DNA from: Cytophagales bacterium
GTDB taxonomy: Bacteria; Bacteroidota; Bacteroidia; Cytophagales; Spirosomataceae
DNA length: 64,000 nucleotides
Assembly (NCBI GenBank): GCA_004292855.1
Contig: RDXN01000033.1
Location: 62,001 to 126,000 of the forward strand
Direction of reading: 5' to 3'
Shown: positions 50,607 through 59,426 of the stretch, one piece after another
Numbering within the stretch: the stretch's first letter is position 1
How the letters are laid out: each line of letters begins with the position of its first letter
Translations under genes and position numbers: made by a program
The notes under the pieces: model-generated
The model's input: the letters and a program-made list of their open reading frames with translations, nothing else
Database searches by the model: none
What the model was told of the DNA's origin: nothing

Positions 50607-53528
50607 TTATAGCACTACGTTCACAATTCGTTTCGGCACCACGACGACCTTTTTGGGGGCTTTGCCTTCGAGCCATTTCTGCACGACCTCGTCGGCCAGT
50701 ACTTCCTGCTCGATCTCGTTGGCGGCCCGGTCGATGGCAAAACGGATGGTGGTGCGCACCTTGCCGTTGATCTGAATCGGATACTCAAACGCGTCCTCGA
50801 CCAGATGTGCTGGGTTGAAGACGGGCCACGTAGCCTTGCTGATCGTACCCGGTTCGTTACCGAGTGCAGCCCAAAGTTCCTCGCAAACGTGCGGGGCGTA
50901 GGGCGACAAAATCAACACCAAATCCTGCAAAATGGCCCGCTTGTGGCAATTGAGCGTGGTTAACTCGTTTACGCACACCATAAACGCCGACACCGAGGTA
51001 TTGAACGAATAATTCTCAATATCGTCCTGCGCCTTCCTGATGGTCTTGTGCAACACTTTTAATTCGGCGGGTGTGGGCTGTTCTTCCGAGACAATCCATT
51101 GGTTTTCGCCCGATGCGTTGTCTTTATAGAACAGCCGCCAGAACTTCCGAATGAAACGGAACGTGCCGTCGATGCCGTTGGTGTTCCAGGGTTTGGCCTG
51201 TTCGAGCGGGCCGAGGAACATCTCGTATAGCCGCAACACGTCGGCCCCGTACTTCTCGACAATGGTATCGGGGTTCACCACGTTGAACTTCGACTTCGAC
51301 ATTTTCTCGACTTCTGCCCCGCAGATATACGTGCCATTGTCTTCGAGAATGAACGTGGCCGGAAGACCATCCGGGCTTTGTGTGAAGTCGGGGCGGGCTA
51401 ATCGAAACTGCTCAACGTCAAGTACATCATTGTCAACAATGTTTACGTCGACGTGCAATGGCGTTACGGCCTCGCGGTCTTCAATTTTGTTCAACGACAC
51501 AAAAATCGGGGCAACGCCCTCAACACCGGTGCCTTTTTGCCGATACACAAAATTGCTCCGCCCCTGAATCATGCCCTGATTGATGAGCTTTTTGAACGGT
51601 TCCTGCTGTGGCACGTAGCCCCGGTCGTACAGAAACTGATTCCAGAACCGGCTGTAGAGCAGGTGACCAGTCGCGTGTTCGGTGCCGCCGATGTACAGGT
51701 CCACATTCTGCCAGTAGTTCACGGTTTCGGGACTCACAAAACGTTCGGGGTTTTGCGGGTCCATGTACCGATACCAGTAAAACGACGACCCCGCCCAACC
51801 GGGCATGGTGCTCAGTTCATAGTCAAACTCGCCCTTGTACTTCCAGCCCTCGGCGCGGCCCAGCGGTGGCTCGCCGGTTTCGGTAGGCAGGTATTTGTCA
51901 ACGGCGGGCAGTTCAAGCGGCAAATCGGCCTCGTCGATTAGATAGGGCAGGGGATTGCCGTTGCTGTCGGGCTTGAAATACACCGGGACCGGTTCACCCC
52001 AGTAGCGTTGGCGGCTAAACACCGCGTCGCGCAGTCGGTAGTTGATCTTGCCTTTACCCAGTCCACGCTCTTCCAACCAGGTAATCAGCGTAGCGGTGGC
52101 CTCCTTGTAAGTCATGCCGTCGATGATACCCGAATTGATGTACCGGCCCTCTTTGGTGTTGTCGGCCTGCGTGTCCAGATCTTTTTGGGCGTCCAGAATC
52201 GGGATAATCGGCAGGCCAAAATGTTTGGCAAACCCATAGTCGCGTTGGTCGCCGGAGGGAACGGCCATCACCGCGCCCGTGCCGTAGCCCGCCAGCACAT
52301 AGTCGGCAATATAAACCGGTACGAACTGCCCGTTCAGCGGATTTTGCACGAAAAAGCCCGTGTTGGCTCCGCCTACCGTTTTGGTGTCGGCCATGCGGTC
52401 GCGCTCCGAGCGGGTTGCCGTGGCTTTCACGTAGGCTTGCAAGTCGGCCCAAATTTGAGCCGTTCCGGTGTAGCCAGCCGCCTTTTCGTACGCCCGCTGC
52501 CCCAGGTTCAGCGTGTACTCGTGTTCGGGAGCCAGCACCATAAATGACACCCCGTAAATGGTATCGACGCGGGTGGTAAATACCTCAATCTCTTCGGATT
52601 GTCGCACCATCTCGCCGTGTCCGTTGCCCGCGTTGGGATCGTGGATATACACCGGAAAACGCACACTTGCGCCCACGCTCTTACCAATCCAGTTACGCTG
52701 TTGCTCTTTGAGCGATTCGGTCCAGTCGATGGTATCGAGACCAGTCAGTAGTCGGTCGGCGTAGGCCGTGATACGCATCATCCACTGGCGCATCAGTTTC
52801 TGAATAACGGGGTAACCGCCCCGCTCCGATACACCATCTTTCACCTCGTCGTTTGAGAGCACCATGCCCAGGGCAGGGCAGAAATTCACAACCGCATCAG
52901 CTACGTACGTTAGCCGGTATTTCAATGTAATGCGGTACGATTCCTCTTTCGACAAGGCGTTCCACTCGGCAGCGGTAAACCGGGGGCTGTCGTCATCGCA
53001 AACGGCGTTGACGTCGTTCGTGCCGTTCGTGGCGAACTTGTGCAACAGTGTTTCAATCGGTTCGGCCCGATTGGTATCGCGGTTGTACCAGGAATTGAAC
53101 AACTGCATGAAAATCCACTGCGTCCACTTGTAGTAGGCTGGGTCGGATGTGCGTACCTCACGGCTCCAGTCGTAGCTAAATCCAATTTGCTTGAGTTGGT
53201 CAATATAGGTCGCAATGTTTTGCTCGGTTGTGAGGGCGGGATGCTGACCGGTTTGAATGGCGTATTGCTCGGCGGGTAGTCCAAACGAGTCGAAGCCCAT
53301 CGGGTGCAGTACGTTGTATCCGCTCAACCGCTTGTAACGCGACACAATGTCCGACGCAATGTAGCCCAGCGGGTGTCCCACGTGCAACCCCGCCCCCGAC
53401 GGATACGGGAACATATCGAGGACGTAGTATTTAGGCTTCGTAGAAGTATTCTCGGTGCGGTAGGTCTGGTGTTGGTCCCAGAAGGCACGCCATTTTTGCT
53501 CGGTCTCGCGGTGATTATAATCGGCCAT
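50607..53528 (-). CDS. leuS: Leucyl-tRNA synthetase
   Basis: Charges tRNA-Leu in the cytoplasm. The 973-residue length is somewhat longer than the usual bacterial about 860-880, a known tendency of Bacteroidota. The class I HIGH motif is HVGH in DMFPYPSGAGLHVGHPLG, and KMSKS is intact in VEKMSKSKFNVVNPD. The editing (CP1) domain contains VFTTRVDTIYGVSFMVLAPEH. LGPLEQAKPW, EPGTISKATWPVF and the C-terminal VQKWLEGKAPKKVVVVPKRI are also typical. A TATTTTTG minus-7 box lies about 25 bases upstream of the start. Confidence 0.97.
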   Translation of the reverse strand: MADYNHRETEQKWRAFWDQHQTYRTENTSTKPKYYVLDMFPYPSGAGLHVGHPLGYIASDIVSRYKRLSGYNVLHPMGFDSFGLPAEQYAIQTGQHPALTTEQNIATYIDQLKQIGFSYDWSREVRTSDPAYYKWTQWIFMQLFNSWYNRDTNRAEPIETLLHKFATNGTNDVNAVCDDDSPRFTAAEWNALSKEESYRITLKYRLTYVADAVVNFCPALGMVLSNDEVKDGVSERGGYPVIQKLMRQWMMRITAYADRLLTGLDTIDWTESLKEQQRNWIGKSVGASVRFPVYIHDPNAGNGHGEMVRQSEEIEVFTTRVDTIYGVSFMVLAPEHEYTLNLGQRAYEKAAGYTGTAQIWADLQAYVKATATRSERDRMADTKTVGGANTGFFVQNPLNGQFVPVYIADYVLAGYGTGAVMAVPSGDQRDYGFAKHFGLPIIPILDAQKDLDTQADNTKEGRYINSGIIDGMTYKEATATLITWLEERGLGKGKINYRLRDAVFSRQRYWGEPVPVYFKPDSNGNPLPYLIDEADLPLELPAVDKYLPTETGEPPLGRAEGWKYKGEFDYELSTMPGWAGSSFYWYRYMDPQNPERFVSPETVNYWQNVDLYIGGTEHATGHLLYSRFWNQFLYDRGYVPQQEPFKKLINQGMIQGRSNFVYRQKGTGVEGVAPIFVSLNKIEDREAVTPLHVDVNIVDNDVLDVEQFRLARPDFTQSPDGLPATFILEDNGTYICGAEVEKMSKSKFNVVNPDTIVEKYGADVLRLYEMFLGPLEQAKPWNTNGIDGTFRFIRKFWRLFYKDNASGENQWIVSEEQPTPAELKVLHKTIRKAQDDIENYSFNTSVSAFMVCVNELTTLNCHKRAILQDLVLILSPYAPHVCEELWAALGNEPGTISKATWPVFNPAHLVEDAFEYPIQINGKVRTTIRFAIDRAANEIEQEVLADEVVQKWLEGKAPKKVVVVPKRIVNVVL

Positions 53529-53552
53529 TAGTCATTACTCCGTTTTGGGTTG

Positions 53553-53560
53553 CAAAAATA
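53553..53560 (-). promoter_or_regulatory. Candidate leuS minus-7 box TATTTTTG
   Basis: On the reverse strand this is an exact TAnnTTTG, about 25 bases before the leuS ATG. No convincing TTTG was found at the minus-33 position. Confidence 0.45.
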
Positions 53561-53623
53561 GCCGTTTCAGGGGACATTTGCCCGCCGTCCTTTTAGCTGA
53601 TGAGAGGTAGGTTTGGAATAATA

Positions 53624-53735
53624 GCTGACGCATAGCCCTTCGACAAGCTCAGGGTGACAACAACCTAGAGTCAAAATAGCTTTCTATTTACAAGGTCACT
53701 GTCACCTTGAGCTTGTCGAAGGGCTATGCGTCAGC
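53624..53735. repeat. 35-base inverted repeat of the TTCGACAAGCTCAGGGTGAC type
   Basis: Bases 53624-53658 and 53701-53735 are inverted copies with one mismatch in 35, around a 42-base loop. The core (CCTTCGACAAGCTCAGGG) is, from general knowledge, a widespread intergenic repeat of bacteria. It fills the divergent leuS/GT-C gap. Confidence 0.9.
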
Positions 53736-53759
53736 CGGTTCATTGGCTGTCTTGGAGTT

Positions 53760-55517
53760 ATGTACCTTCGCCCTCAACATATTTTCCCTTTGCTGCTTGC
53801 CTTGCTCGTTGGCTCCCTCGCCAGTTGGGTCGTCGGCGATTTCTCCGGGCCACTGTCCGACGGGGGCGACACCGATTTCTACGAGTATGTGGGCTACTTT
53901 TTTGCCCACAACCTTTCGCTGTGGCCGTTTCCCCACCTCGACTTGATCCACAACCAGACGTTTTACCCTTACGGCACCAACCACACCCTGCTCGACTGGG
54001 GCTGGGAGCGCGATTACTGGTATGCGGCTTGTTACTGGCTCATTGGCAAGGGTGAACCCGGTGCATCCACACCGGGCCCGTACTTGCAATATTATTATGT
54101 GTACGGCCTGCTCGTCTCGGCCCTCGGCACATTATGGTTGCTGCAAAAACCGTTTGGCTATGGGCGGGCCTTCGTGGCTGGGTTGATTGTTTCGGTATTC
54201 AATTTTTATTGCCTCTGGAAATACCCTGTACATCTGAACGTAGCCGTTGTTCACTGGACCACGTTGGCTATGATAGCCACCTATCGAATTCTTTACCAAC
54301 TAACAACCAACTCACCAGACCGCCCTTCGCCCACCCTTTGGCTCGTGTGGGTGTGGTTGCACGTGCAGGTACTGGGGCAGGAGTTAGGCTATGTAGCGGG
54401 GTTCGCGCTCACCTTTACTACCATTTGTGTGCCGTTTATGGGCTGGCAACTGTGGCGGCAAAACCGAAACGATTGGTTTAAATGGAAGTGGAATGCCAGC
54501 ACCGTTGGCTTGCTAACCCTCATTCTGCTTTCCTTATGGCTTTATCTGCCGCTAACCCTCCAAATCTTTTTGGGAGCGCAGGAATACGCTGATGCACCCG
54601 TGCCGATGAAGCCGTTTTGGTCGCACCCGCTGCGGTTGTTTATTCCATACTTACCCGATTTCGATAGCTTCACGTTTCACTTTCAGTATCCGCTTGGCGA
54701 CACGTTTGAGAGTTATGGGCAGGGGAGTCCGGGCCTGTACCTGGTTATTCTGGCGGGTGTTGGCCTATGGACCATCCGCCGAAAACCGTTGCTTTGGGTG
54801 CCTGTCGTGCTGATGCTGGTGTTGTGCCTGGTGTATCACCCGGTTCGGGTGCCCACGTTACAGGTTTTCCCGTGGTTCTCGTTTAACCGGCACGGCGGTC
54901 GGGCCAGCATGGTTTATCCAGTGCTGTTTCTGTTGCTGGCCTTGCATGTGCGCCCGCCCAAAAGTCGTGCTGCATGGGTGGCTATGGGTGCAGTCGGGTT
55001 GCTCATGCTCACCGAATGGGCCTGGGGCTTTCGTTACCCACTGTTCTATAATCCTCAACCCCTACCGCAAACAACTCTGCGCTACCTGCAAACTGTTCGT
55101 GACACCCCCGGCGAGGCCGTACTCGACTTCCCGTTCTGTACCGTAGGGGCCGACGGGGTAGGAGTGCAGGAGGGGCTTTGTCCGTATTATCTGGAGCAAA
55201 ACGCCGTGTTCACCTTCAAACGGTTTCACCACAAAAAAGTAGTCGGGCAATATTGGGGCCGACTGCTGTCGGGACAAATTCAGCCTTTCCTGCGCGACGG
55301 CTGGCCGATACTACTCGCCCCCGGCCACCACTTCACCCCCGCCGACTGGCAATTTCTGGATGGATTCCTGCGACAGCACCGTTTTGCCGGTATCAACTTA
55401 TATCCCGATTTGCTCATGCCAGCCCAACGGCAGGCGTTTTACGAACATTATGGTCAACCCATTGCTGTGGCCGAACTGCCAATGGCGGGGCGGGTTGAGT
55501 TTTTGCGGGTCCGTTAA
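53760..55517 (+). CDS. GT-C-like integral membrane protein
   Basis: A 585-residue protein with about ten hydrophobic helices, starting at ATG 53760. A first extracytoplasmic loop contains DGGDTDFYEYVGYFFAHN, an acidic motif placed like the catalytic D-x-D of GT-C glycosyltransferases, followed by FYPYGTNH. The C-terminal about 130 residues are hydrophilic and fold outside the membrane. GT-C enzymes use lipid-linked sugars at the periplasmic face, so this may glycosylate a protein or polymer. Family assignment is from topology and the motif only. The gene is preceded by a large repeat. Confidence 0.6.
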   Translation: MYLRPQHIFPLLLALLVGSLASWVVGDFSGPLSDGGDTDFYEYVGYFFAHNLSLWPFPHLDLIHNQTFYPYGTNHTLLDWGWERDYWYAACYWLIGKGEPGASTPGPYLQYYYVYGLLVSALGTLWLLQKPFGYGRAFVAGLIVSVFNFYCLWKYPVHLNVAVVHWTTLAMIATYRILYQLTTNSPDRPSPTLWLVWVWLHVQVLGQELGYVAGFALTFTTICVPFMGWQLWRQNRNDWFKWKWNASTVGLLTLILLSLWLYLPLTLQIFLGAQEYADAPVPMKPFWSHPLRLFIPYLPDFDSFTFHFQYPLGDTFESYGQGSPGLYLVILAGVGLWTIRRKPLLWVPVVLMLVLCLVYHPVRVPTLQVFPWFSFNRHGGRASMVYPVLFLLLALHVRPPKSRAAWVAMGAVGLLMLTEWAWGFRYPLFYNPQPLPQTTLRYLQTVRDTPGEAVLDFPFCTVGADGVGVQEGLCPYYLEQNAVFTFKRFHHKKVVGQYWGRLLSGQIQPFLRDGWPILLAPGHHFTPADWQFLDGFLRQHRFAGINLYPDLLMPAQRQAFYEHYGQPIAVAELPMAGRVEFLRVR

Positions 55518-55574
55518 ACCTATAAACTCTATTCTTGTAAAAGAGTTGTTTGTCTAGAACTAACAGTCAACGCT

Positions 55575-56126
55575 ATGAAACGTACCGCTTTTGTGTTCGC
55601 CGGCTTGTTGTCGGCGTTAACCTCATTGACTACGGTGGCCCAAACCACCCCCACTAGCCCGCTTGTGGGGCCTATGCAGCAAACAGCCGCCAAACTCAAG
55701 GCCCTGCAACCTACTGGCGACCCCGATTTTGATTATGTTTTTCGTATGCGCTTGCTGGGTCAGGGGGCCGTCGATATGGCGAAACTGGCAGCCGCGCAAG
55801 GCTCCGATGCCATTAAGCAAAAGGCACAGGCTTTTGTGGATAGCAAGCAAAAGGAACTGGCCGAAATGGAGGCTTTACAACGGCAATTGCGCCCTTCGCG
55901 ACCAAACGGAGCCTACAGCCAGCAACAAAGCCAGCAGATGCAGGCCATCGTCCTGAAGATGCAGCCCGATGGTACGCCTGCTAAAATGACCGGCAAAATC
56001 GACGACGATTACACCGCTCTCATGACCGAATACACCCGCGATGCCAGCGACCTCTCGAAAATGTACCTGAACTACGGCAACAACGCCACCCTGAAAACGA
56101 TGGCGCAGAAACTGGTGGTGCAGTGA
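55575..56126 (+). CDS. Exported DUF305-like protein
   Basis: A 183-residue secreted protein with a signal peptide (MKRTAFVFAGLLSALTSLTTVAQ). The mature part is helical: DFDYVFRMRLLGQGAVDMAKL and AFVDSKQKELAEMEALQRQL resemble the DUF305 ferritin-like unit, but the usual Met-x-x-His-His segment is replaced by LLGQG, so a metal site of that type is doubtful. Role unknown. The stop codon lies at the left edge of a very large inverted repeat. Confidence 0.65.
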   Translation: MKRTAFVFAGLLSALTSLTTVAQTTPTSPLVGPMQQTAAKLKALQPTGDPDFDYVFRMRLLGQGAVDMAKLAAAQGSDAIKQKAQAFVDSKQKELAEMEALQRQLRPSRPNGAYSQQQSQQMQAIVLKMQPDGTPAKMTGKIDDDYTALMTEYTRDASDLSKMYLNYGNNATLKTMAQKLVVQ

Positions 56127-56279
56127 ACAGAGAACAACGAACAGAGATCAGAGAACAACGATCAGTGAACAGTGACCAACGAACAGATAGCCCTCGGTCT
56201 TTCTATTGTTTGCTGGTCACTGTTCACTGATCGTTGTTCTCTGATCTCTGATCTCTGTTCACTGACCGTTGTTCGCTGT
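56121..56279. repeat. Large inverted repeat of CAGTGAACAG/GAACAACGA words
   Basis: Bases 56142-56178 and 56214-56250 are exact 37-base inverted copies, extended outward by imperfect copies of the same words. Each arm is made of reiterated units (GAACAACGA, CAGTGAACAG, CAGAGATCAG). It fills the whole gap between two convergent genes, whose stop codons lie at its edges. Confidence 0.93.
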
Positions 56280-57721
56280 CAAAACTCCTGCGCGATGTTG
56301 AAATAGAAACCCCGCTTACCCTGCCCATTTACAGTCGCGCTGAAACGACCAACAAGGTTGTAGAACGTGACCACATCAAGACTCACACCTGTGCCCAGTA
56401 AAAGCCGGTTGGCCAGGCGACTCTCGAACTGTTGGGCAATAGAACTCTGCACGTAGCCCGCATCGGCAAAGCCCGTCAGGTAGGCTGCGATGGGAAAGGT
56501 GTTAAACTGTTTCACCCGGAGCCAGCGAATCTGTTTGACGGTGTCGAAAAGGCGGTAGCGTAGACTGTTCTTCCACAAGCCAAAGTGCTGACCATCAATA
56601 ATAAATAGTTCGTATCCCCTCACCATTTCCTGATTGTAGCCTAACCCGCGCAGATCGTTGTACGGTTGCCAACGGGGCAAAATAACCTGCGCCCGCACCC
56701 CGGTATTGGCAAACCAGCGGCCCGTGGGTTTTTCACTCAACGCCCAGAAGCGGGCCGCCGAGACCACCAATTCAAGTTGACGCAGATCGTCGCGGGGGAG
56801 CAGGCCGTACCAGGTGGCATCGCCCGTGATGAGGTAGCCACGCAGGGGATAAGCCACGTTGTCGCGTCGGTCGTAGCGGTAGCCGTAGCTGAGTTGGAGG
56901 TAGCGTTGGCGGGTACGTCCGTCGCCGTAGAAAAGCGGGTTTAACCGGGCCACTGTGTCGGCAATTCGGTTGCTGACGTAGCGGAGTCCCAGGCTTTGGA
57001 ACTGGTAAAAACCGTCGCGCCGGGTCAGGGTGACGCCCCCGAAACCGCGCTCCCGCAACACCCCGTCTGACCGCAAAAAAACCAGTTTGTCGGCCTGAGA
57101 GCGGTAGGCCAATTCGGGGTTGGTTTGGTATAGGCCGTCAACCCGTATTCCCAACCGTTGCGCCCGGTCGATGTAGGGGCGCGTGTAACTCAGAAAATAG
57201 CGGTTCAGAAAGCCGAACTCGGCGATGCCCGCCAGCCGGTCGTTGTTGCCCGTAACGTTTCGATAATCGAGCCGGGCACCGTAAATGACTCGTTTCAAGC
57301 TGCGCCCCCGGTCGTACCACCACTCGTTGATGTTCCGGTCGGCCAAATCGAAAACGGGGTACGCCAGCAGATACCACCGCTCTTTCATCACCACATCGAC
57401 GGCAATAGGCGCGTAATCACCACGAACAATAAGTGAATCGACCAGCGAACGAGCCGTTACGCTAGCCGTCACAAACAGATTCGTATTGTTGAGCTTGCGA
57501 GCATCCCAGGCCAGTTTACCAGATAAATCGCTCATTCGAATGGTGTCGCCAACCCGAATTTCCAGCTCCCGCGTGACGATCCGGTCGCGGGTGCGGATAT
57601 TACCAGAAAGGTTTACCTGCTGAACAACGAGGAGTGAATCGGTCTCATCAGACTGCCCCCAGACTTGTATAGAATTGAGTGTGAGACACAAAATCAATAG
57701 AAACCCGAATTGAATGCGCAT
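56279..57721 (-). CDS. Omp85-family outer-membrane protein (POTRA plus beta-barrel)
   Basis: A 480-residue outer-membrane protein with signal peptide (ending VWGQ). One POTRA-like unit of about 80 residues (VQQVNLSGNIRTRDRIVTRE, RKLNNTNLFVTASV) is followed by a beta-barrel of alternating amphipathic strands from about residue 130, ending in FYFNIAQEF, whose terminal Phe is the usual BAM-recognition signature. GNDRLAGIAEFGFLNRYFLSY and FLRSDGVLRERGFGG are barrel strands. A single POTRA points to a TamA-like or surface-antigen-type assembly or transport factor rather than BamA, which has five. The stop sits in the neighbouring repeat. Confidence 0.8.
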   Translation of the reverse strand: MRIQFGFLLILCLTLNSIQVWGQSDETDSLLVVQQVNLSGNIRTRDRIVTRELEIRVGDTIRMSDLSGKLAWDARKLNNTNLFVTASVTARSLVDSLIVRGDYAPIAVDVVMKERWYLLAYPVFDLADRNINEWWYDRGRSLKRVIYGARLDYRNVTGNNDRLAGIAEFGFLNRYFLSYTRPYIDRAQRLGIRVDGLYQTNPELAYRSQADKLVFLRSDGVLRERGFGGVTLTRRDGFYQFQSLGLRYVSNRIADTVARLNPLFYGDGRTRQRYLQLSYGYRYDRRDNVAYPLRGYLITGDATWYGLLPRDDLRQLELVVSAARFWALSEKPTGRWFANTGVRAQVILPRWQPYNDLRGLGYNQEMVRGYELFIIDGQHFGLWKNSLRYRLFDTVKQIRWLRVKQFNTFPIAAYLTGFADAGYVQSSIAQQFESRLANRLLLGTGVSLDVVTFYNLVGRFSATVNGQGKRGFYFNIAQEF

Positions 57722-57836
57722 TAGCTGTTAACGAAGTTGCTCAAAGATACAGACCCGGCGAAAAACTTCTCTGATGCCCTACAGTTCCTACGCTGCTGTT
57801 TCGTATCATTGTCTAATTTTACTTGGTTATTATCCA

Positions 57837-59342
57837 ATGCAGCAAAAACCTAATCTGAGCTTTTGGCAAATCTGGAACATGAGTTTCGGATTTCTGGGTA
57901 TTCAATATGGCTTTGGCCTTCAACAGGCTAACATGAGTCCAATTTACCGGTATTTGGGGGCCGACGAAGCCTCAATTCCGGGCTTATGGCTGGCTGGTCC
58001 TCTCACTGGCCTTCTGCTACAGCCCATTATTGGTGCTGTTTCGGACCGGAGTTGGTCGCCCACCTGGGGGCGTCGGAAACCGTTTATCCTGATTGGTGCT
58101 CTGCTGGGTAGTGTAGCTATGATTATGATGCCCAATTCGTCGTACATCTGGATGGCTGCTGGCCTGATGTGGATGCTCGACGCCGGTCTGAACTCAGCGA
58201 TGGAGCCATTCCGGGCGTTTGTAGGCGATATGCTGAACGAAAAGCAGCGGCCAATGGGCTTCGCCGTCCAATCGTTTATGGTGGGATTCGGGCAAACGTT
58301 GGCGAATCTCATGCCTTATATTTTGCCCATGTTGGGTATCTCGATGGTACTCTCCGAGGGGCAGTTGTCTAATGGCATTCCTAACTCGGTACGTTACCCA
58401 TTCTACATTGGGGGCGCGGCAATTCTGATTTCGGTGATTTGGACCATCCGAACCACAAAAGAGTACCCGCCCGTTGATGAGAGTTATAAGAAGGCGCATG
58501 TATTTACTGACGAAGAACAGAAATCCATTTCGTTCTGGCATTTGGCTCTGTCAGCCGGAGCCGCCATTTTGGCGTTCTTTTTTGCGTTTCGGGTTGGCGG
58601 TATCACAGCCGGTCTGATGTGGGCCGCCGGGATTGGCGTTGGGAGTTACCTGTTTCTGATGTTGCCTGTATTCAAAGAAATTCTGGCCTCGCTGTCGGCC
58701 ATGCCTACCGTGATGAAGCAACTCTGGTGGGTGAAGTTTTTTACATGGTACGGCCTGCCGCTCATGTGGCAATACCTGTCGTTGGCAACTGCCCGCTACG
58801 CCTTCAACGCGCCCGACGCCGTGTCGAACAAAATGGGTTTTGAAGAAGGCACTAAATGGGGCGGCCTCTGTTTTGCCATGTTCAGCGTTTCGTGCGCTGT
58901 TGTTTCAATTTTCATCCCGCGCATTGCTAAAGCCCTCGGTAGTGCCCGTGCTACCCATGCCGTGTTCCTCACCATCGGGGCAATCGGTTTCTTCCTGACT
59001 CTTACGTCCAACGATAAAATGATCTATCTGATCGGTATGGCAATCATCGGACTGGCTTGGGGGTCCATCATGTCGATGCCGTATCTGATGCTGGCGAGTG
59101 CCGTGCCTAAAGAGCGTATGGGTGTTTATATGGGGATCTTCAACGGTTTTATCTGTGTGCCGCAGTTTATTGGCATGATTACCGTGCCCCTCTTCTACGA
59201 AAACGCGTTGGGCAACGACCCTCGGAACGCCCTTGTATTGGCTGGTGTTTGTTTGCTACTGGCAGCGGCTTCCTGCTTCCTGGTTAAAACCCCAAAAACC
59301 GCCGACATTTCGGCTATGCCCGTCGGCGCAGGCGGCCACTAA
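57837..59342 (+). CDS. SLC45-type sugar transporter (MFS)
   Basis: A 501-residue, 12-helix MFS protein from ATG 57837. It starts LSFWQIWNMSFGFLGIQYGFGLQQ and has WSPTWGRRKPFILIGALLG, the R-G-G-R-R/K-P signature of the sucrose/maltose SLC45-GPH group, and WGSIMSMPYLMLASAVP near the end. It likely imports sucrose, maltose or another di- or monosaccharide with protons. The PfkB kinase gene follows about 85 bases later, and a sugar-uptake and phosphorylation pair is plausible. An upstream frame extension from 57774 has no support. Confidence 0.88.
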   Translation: MQQKPNLSFWQIWNMSFGFLGIQYGFGLQQANMSPIYRYLGADEASIPGLWLAGPLTGLLLQPIIGAVSDRSWSPTWGRRKPFILIGALLGSVAMIMMPNSSYIWMAAGLMWMLDAGLNSAMEPFRAFVGDMLNEKQRPMGFAVQSFMVGFGQTLANLMPYILPMLGISMVLSEGQLSNGIPNSVRYPFYIGGAAILISVIWTIRTTKEYPPVDESYKKAHVFTDEEQKSISFWHLALSAGAAILAFFFAFRVGGITAGLMWAAGIGVGSYLFLMLPVFKEILASLSAMPTVMKQLWWVKFFTWYGLPLMWQYLSLATARYAFNAPDAVSNKMGFEEGTKWGGLCFAMFSVSCAVVSIFIPRIAKALGSARATHAVFLTIGAIGFFLTLTSNDKMIYLIGMAIIGLAWGSIMSMPYLMLASAVPKERMGVYMGIFNGFICVPQFIGMITVPLFYENALGNDPRNALVLAGVCLLLAAASCFLVKTPKTADISAMPVGAGGH

Positions 59343-59344
59343 AA

Positions 59345-59426
59345 AGTAAGCAGTGAGCAGTATGCAGTAAGCAGAACTTGTGCGTCAGCTTGTTGCCTAC
59401 TGCCCACTGCCTGCTGTCTACTTACT
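59345..59426. repeat. Intergenic inverted repeat of CAGT words
   Basis: AGTAAGCAGTGAGCAG-like words on the left (59345-59374) face their approximate complements on the right (59397-59426), with about three quarters of bases pairing. It fills the gap between the transporter and the sugar kinase. Confidence 0.7.
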
